Source: Alphaproteobacteria bacterium
GTDB lineage: Bacteria > Pseudomonadota > Alphaproteobacteria > Micavibrionales > UBA1664
Assembly: GCA_018969935.1 (NCBI GenBank)
Contig: JAGWXJ010000034.1
Coordinates: 1 to 16,115, forward strand
Direction: 5' to 3'
DNA length: 16,115 nucleotides
Under the pieces are notes generated by a model, which was given only the letters and a program-made list of their open reading frames with translations, was not told the origin of the DNA and did not search any database. This document shows positions 15,268 to 16,115 of this stretch, piece after piece (positions within the stretch are counted from its first letter, which is position 1; each line of letters starts with the position of its first letter). Position numbers and translations under genes: made by a program.

Positions 15268-15284
15268 GTCATCTATCCGAATGC

Positions 15285-16115
15285 TTAGGCGCGTTTGCGC
15301 TTGGGCTCGGTTTCGTTGGCGGCGGGCAGAGCTGCCATTTCGCCTTCTTCGACCGCTGCTGCGGATTGCTGGGCTGCCAAGGCAACCTTATCACGCTCGG
15401 CAGCAACCTTGCGGACGCGGTTGACGTAAGAACCGGTGCCGGCCGGAATGAGGCGACCAACAATCACGTTTTCCTTGAGGCCAAACAGGGTATCGACTTT
15501 GCCCTGCGTTGCGGCTTCGGTGAGAACGCGCGTGGTTTCCTGGAACGATGCGGCCGAGATGAAGGAACGGGTCTGGAGCGATGCCTTCGTGATACCCATC
15601 AGGATGGGTTTCGCGGTGGCGGGGCGCTTGCCTTCGTCCTTGAACTTCTGGTTCTGGTGCTCGAACTCCTCGCGGTCAACCTGCTCGCCCATGAGGTAGG
15701 TGGTGTCGCCCACGGAGGTGACTTCCACTTTCTGCATCATTTGGCGGGCAATGGTTTCGATGTGCTTGTCGTTGATTTTCACACCTTGCAGGCGGTAAAC
15801 GTCCTGGATTTCGTTGACGAGGTAGTCGGCCAGAGCCTCTACGCCCATAACGTCAAGGATGTCGTGCGGTACGAGTGCGCCATCGAGCAACGCATCGCCT
15901 TTACGCACGAAGTCACCTTCCTGCACCACGATGTGTTTGCCCTTCGGAATGAGGTATTCTTTCGAAGCCTCTTTCTTGTCGACCGGGTTCACGACCACGC
16001 GGCGTTTGTTTTTGTAGTCTTTGCCGAATTCAACGTAACCGTCGATTTCCGAGATGATTGCGAAGTCTTTCGGGCGGCGGGCTTCGAACAGCTCGGCCAC
16101 GCGGGGAAGACCACC
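15285..16115 (-). CDS. rpoC: RNA polymerase beta' subunit, C-terminal fragment (5' end outside window)
   Basis: The frame is open to the window edge (276 residues plus stop), beginning GGLPRVAELFEARRPKDFAI, so the true start is outside. It covers the C-terminal part of beta', including the conserved VNEIQDVYRLQGVKINDKHI, then SFISAASFQETTRVLTEAA and GLKENVIVGRLIPAGTG. The tail after this is Ala/Glu-rich and ends in KRKRA. A strong terminator follows, so rpsL is transcribed from its own promoter and not only by read-through. Confidence 0.98.
   Translation of the reverse strand, partial: GGLPRVAELFEARRPKDFAIISEIDGYVEFGKDYKNKRRVVVNPVDKKEASKEYLIPKGKHIVVQEGDFVRKGDALLDGALVPHDILDVMGVEALADYLVNEIQDVYRLQGVKINDKHIETIARQMMQKVEVTSVGDTTYLMGEQVDREEFEHQNQKFKDEGKRPATAKPILMGITKASLQTRSFISAASFQETTRVLTEAATQGKVDTLFGLKENVIVGRLIPAGTGSYVNRVRKVAAERDKVALAAQQSAAAVEEGEMAALPAANETEPKRKRA

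Larger units (their letters stand above)
14960..15284. other. 325-bp gap between rpoC and rpsL: terminator, promoter and leader
   Basis: Read on the minus strand, the gap contains the rpoC terminator (15239-15267), a promoter (15156-15185) and a leader of about 190 bases with a terminator-like hairpin (15014-15047). A short open frame crosses the leader, but its ATG lies only a few bases after the predicted transcription start and it has no ribosome-binding site. Confidence 0.7.

Overview
The window looks like the chromosome of an alphaproteobacterium of about 50-57% GC. The signs are the rpoC - rpsL - rpsG - fusA - tuf order with tRNA-Trp and secE - nusG further along the same strand, an alphaproteobacterial-style RNase R N-terminus, a soluble SLT-domain protein of a type I know from this class, and close matches of EF-Tu, EF-G, S12 and RpoC to alphaproteobacterial forms. 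The genus cannot be fixed from the sequence; a Micavibrio-like relative is only a guess.

Layout. At 1-1999 (minus) an acyl-CoA dehydrogenase overlaps the start of rnr by one base. A lytic-transglycosylase-like gene diverges from it (2069-2968, plus). An AT-rich intergenic stretch with inverted repeats then leads to a 105-residue protein of unknown function (plus), closed by a strong terminator. From 3576 to 7011 (minus) there are rlmE, nusG, secE, a LapG-like cysteine protease and a cytosolic 5'-nucleotidase I-like HAD protein, read in reverse. Next comes one plus-strand gene (7356-9314), an inverse autotransporter whose passenger is a beta-helix. It is followed by tRNA-Trp (minus), a 348-residue protein of unknown function with its own promoter, and the str operon tuf, fusA, rpsG, rpsL. 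The 3' end of rpoC lies at the right edge (all minus).

How the genes work together. The core is the translation and transcription machinery: rpoC ends at a UUCG-loop terminator, a new promoter drives rpsL-rpsG-fusA-tuf through a leader with an attenuator-like hairpin, and tuf ends at a strong terminator. In many alphaproteobacteria a tuf gene is followed directly by trnW-secE-nusG-rplK. Here that neighbourhood is stretched by about 5.6 kb of accessory genes, and nusG is followed by rlmE.

The most notable points are: a 17-bp near-copy of the tRNA-Trp 3' end on the far side of the adhesin gene, so that the adhesin sits between two tRNA-end repeats; a LapG-family protease close to an adhesin that carries a TAAG motif at its barrel/passenger junction; a GC step inside the adhesin gene at about the start of its passenger; a roughly 31-residue charged insertion in ribosomal protein S7; and the possible attenuator ahead of rpsL.
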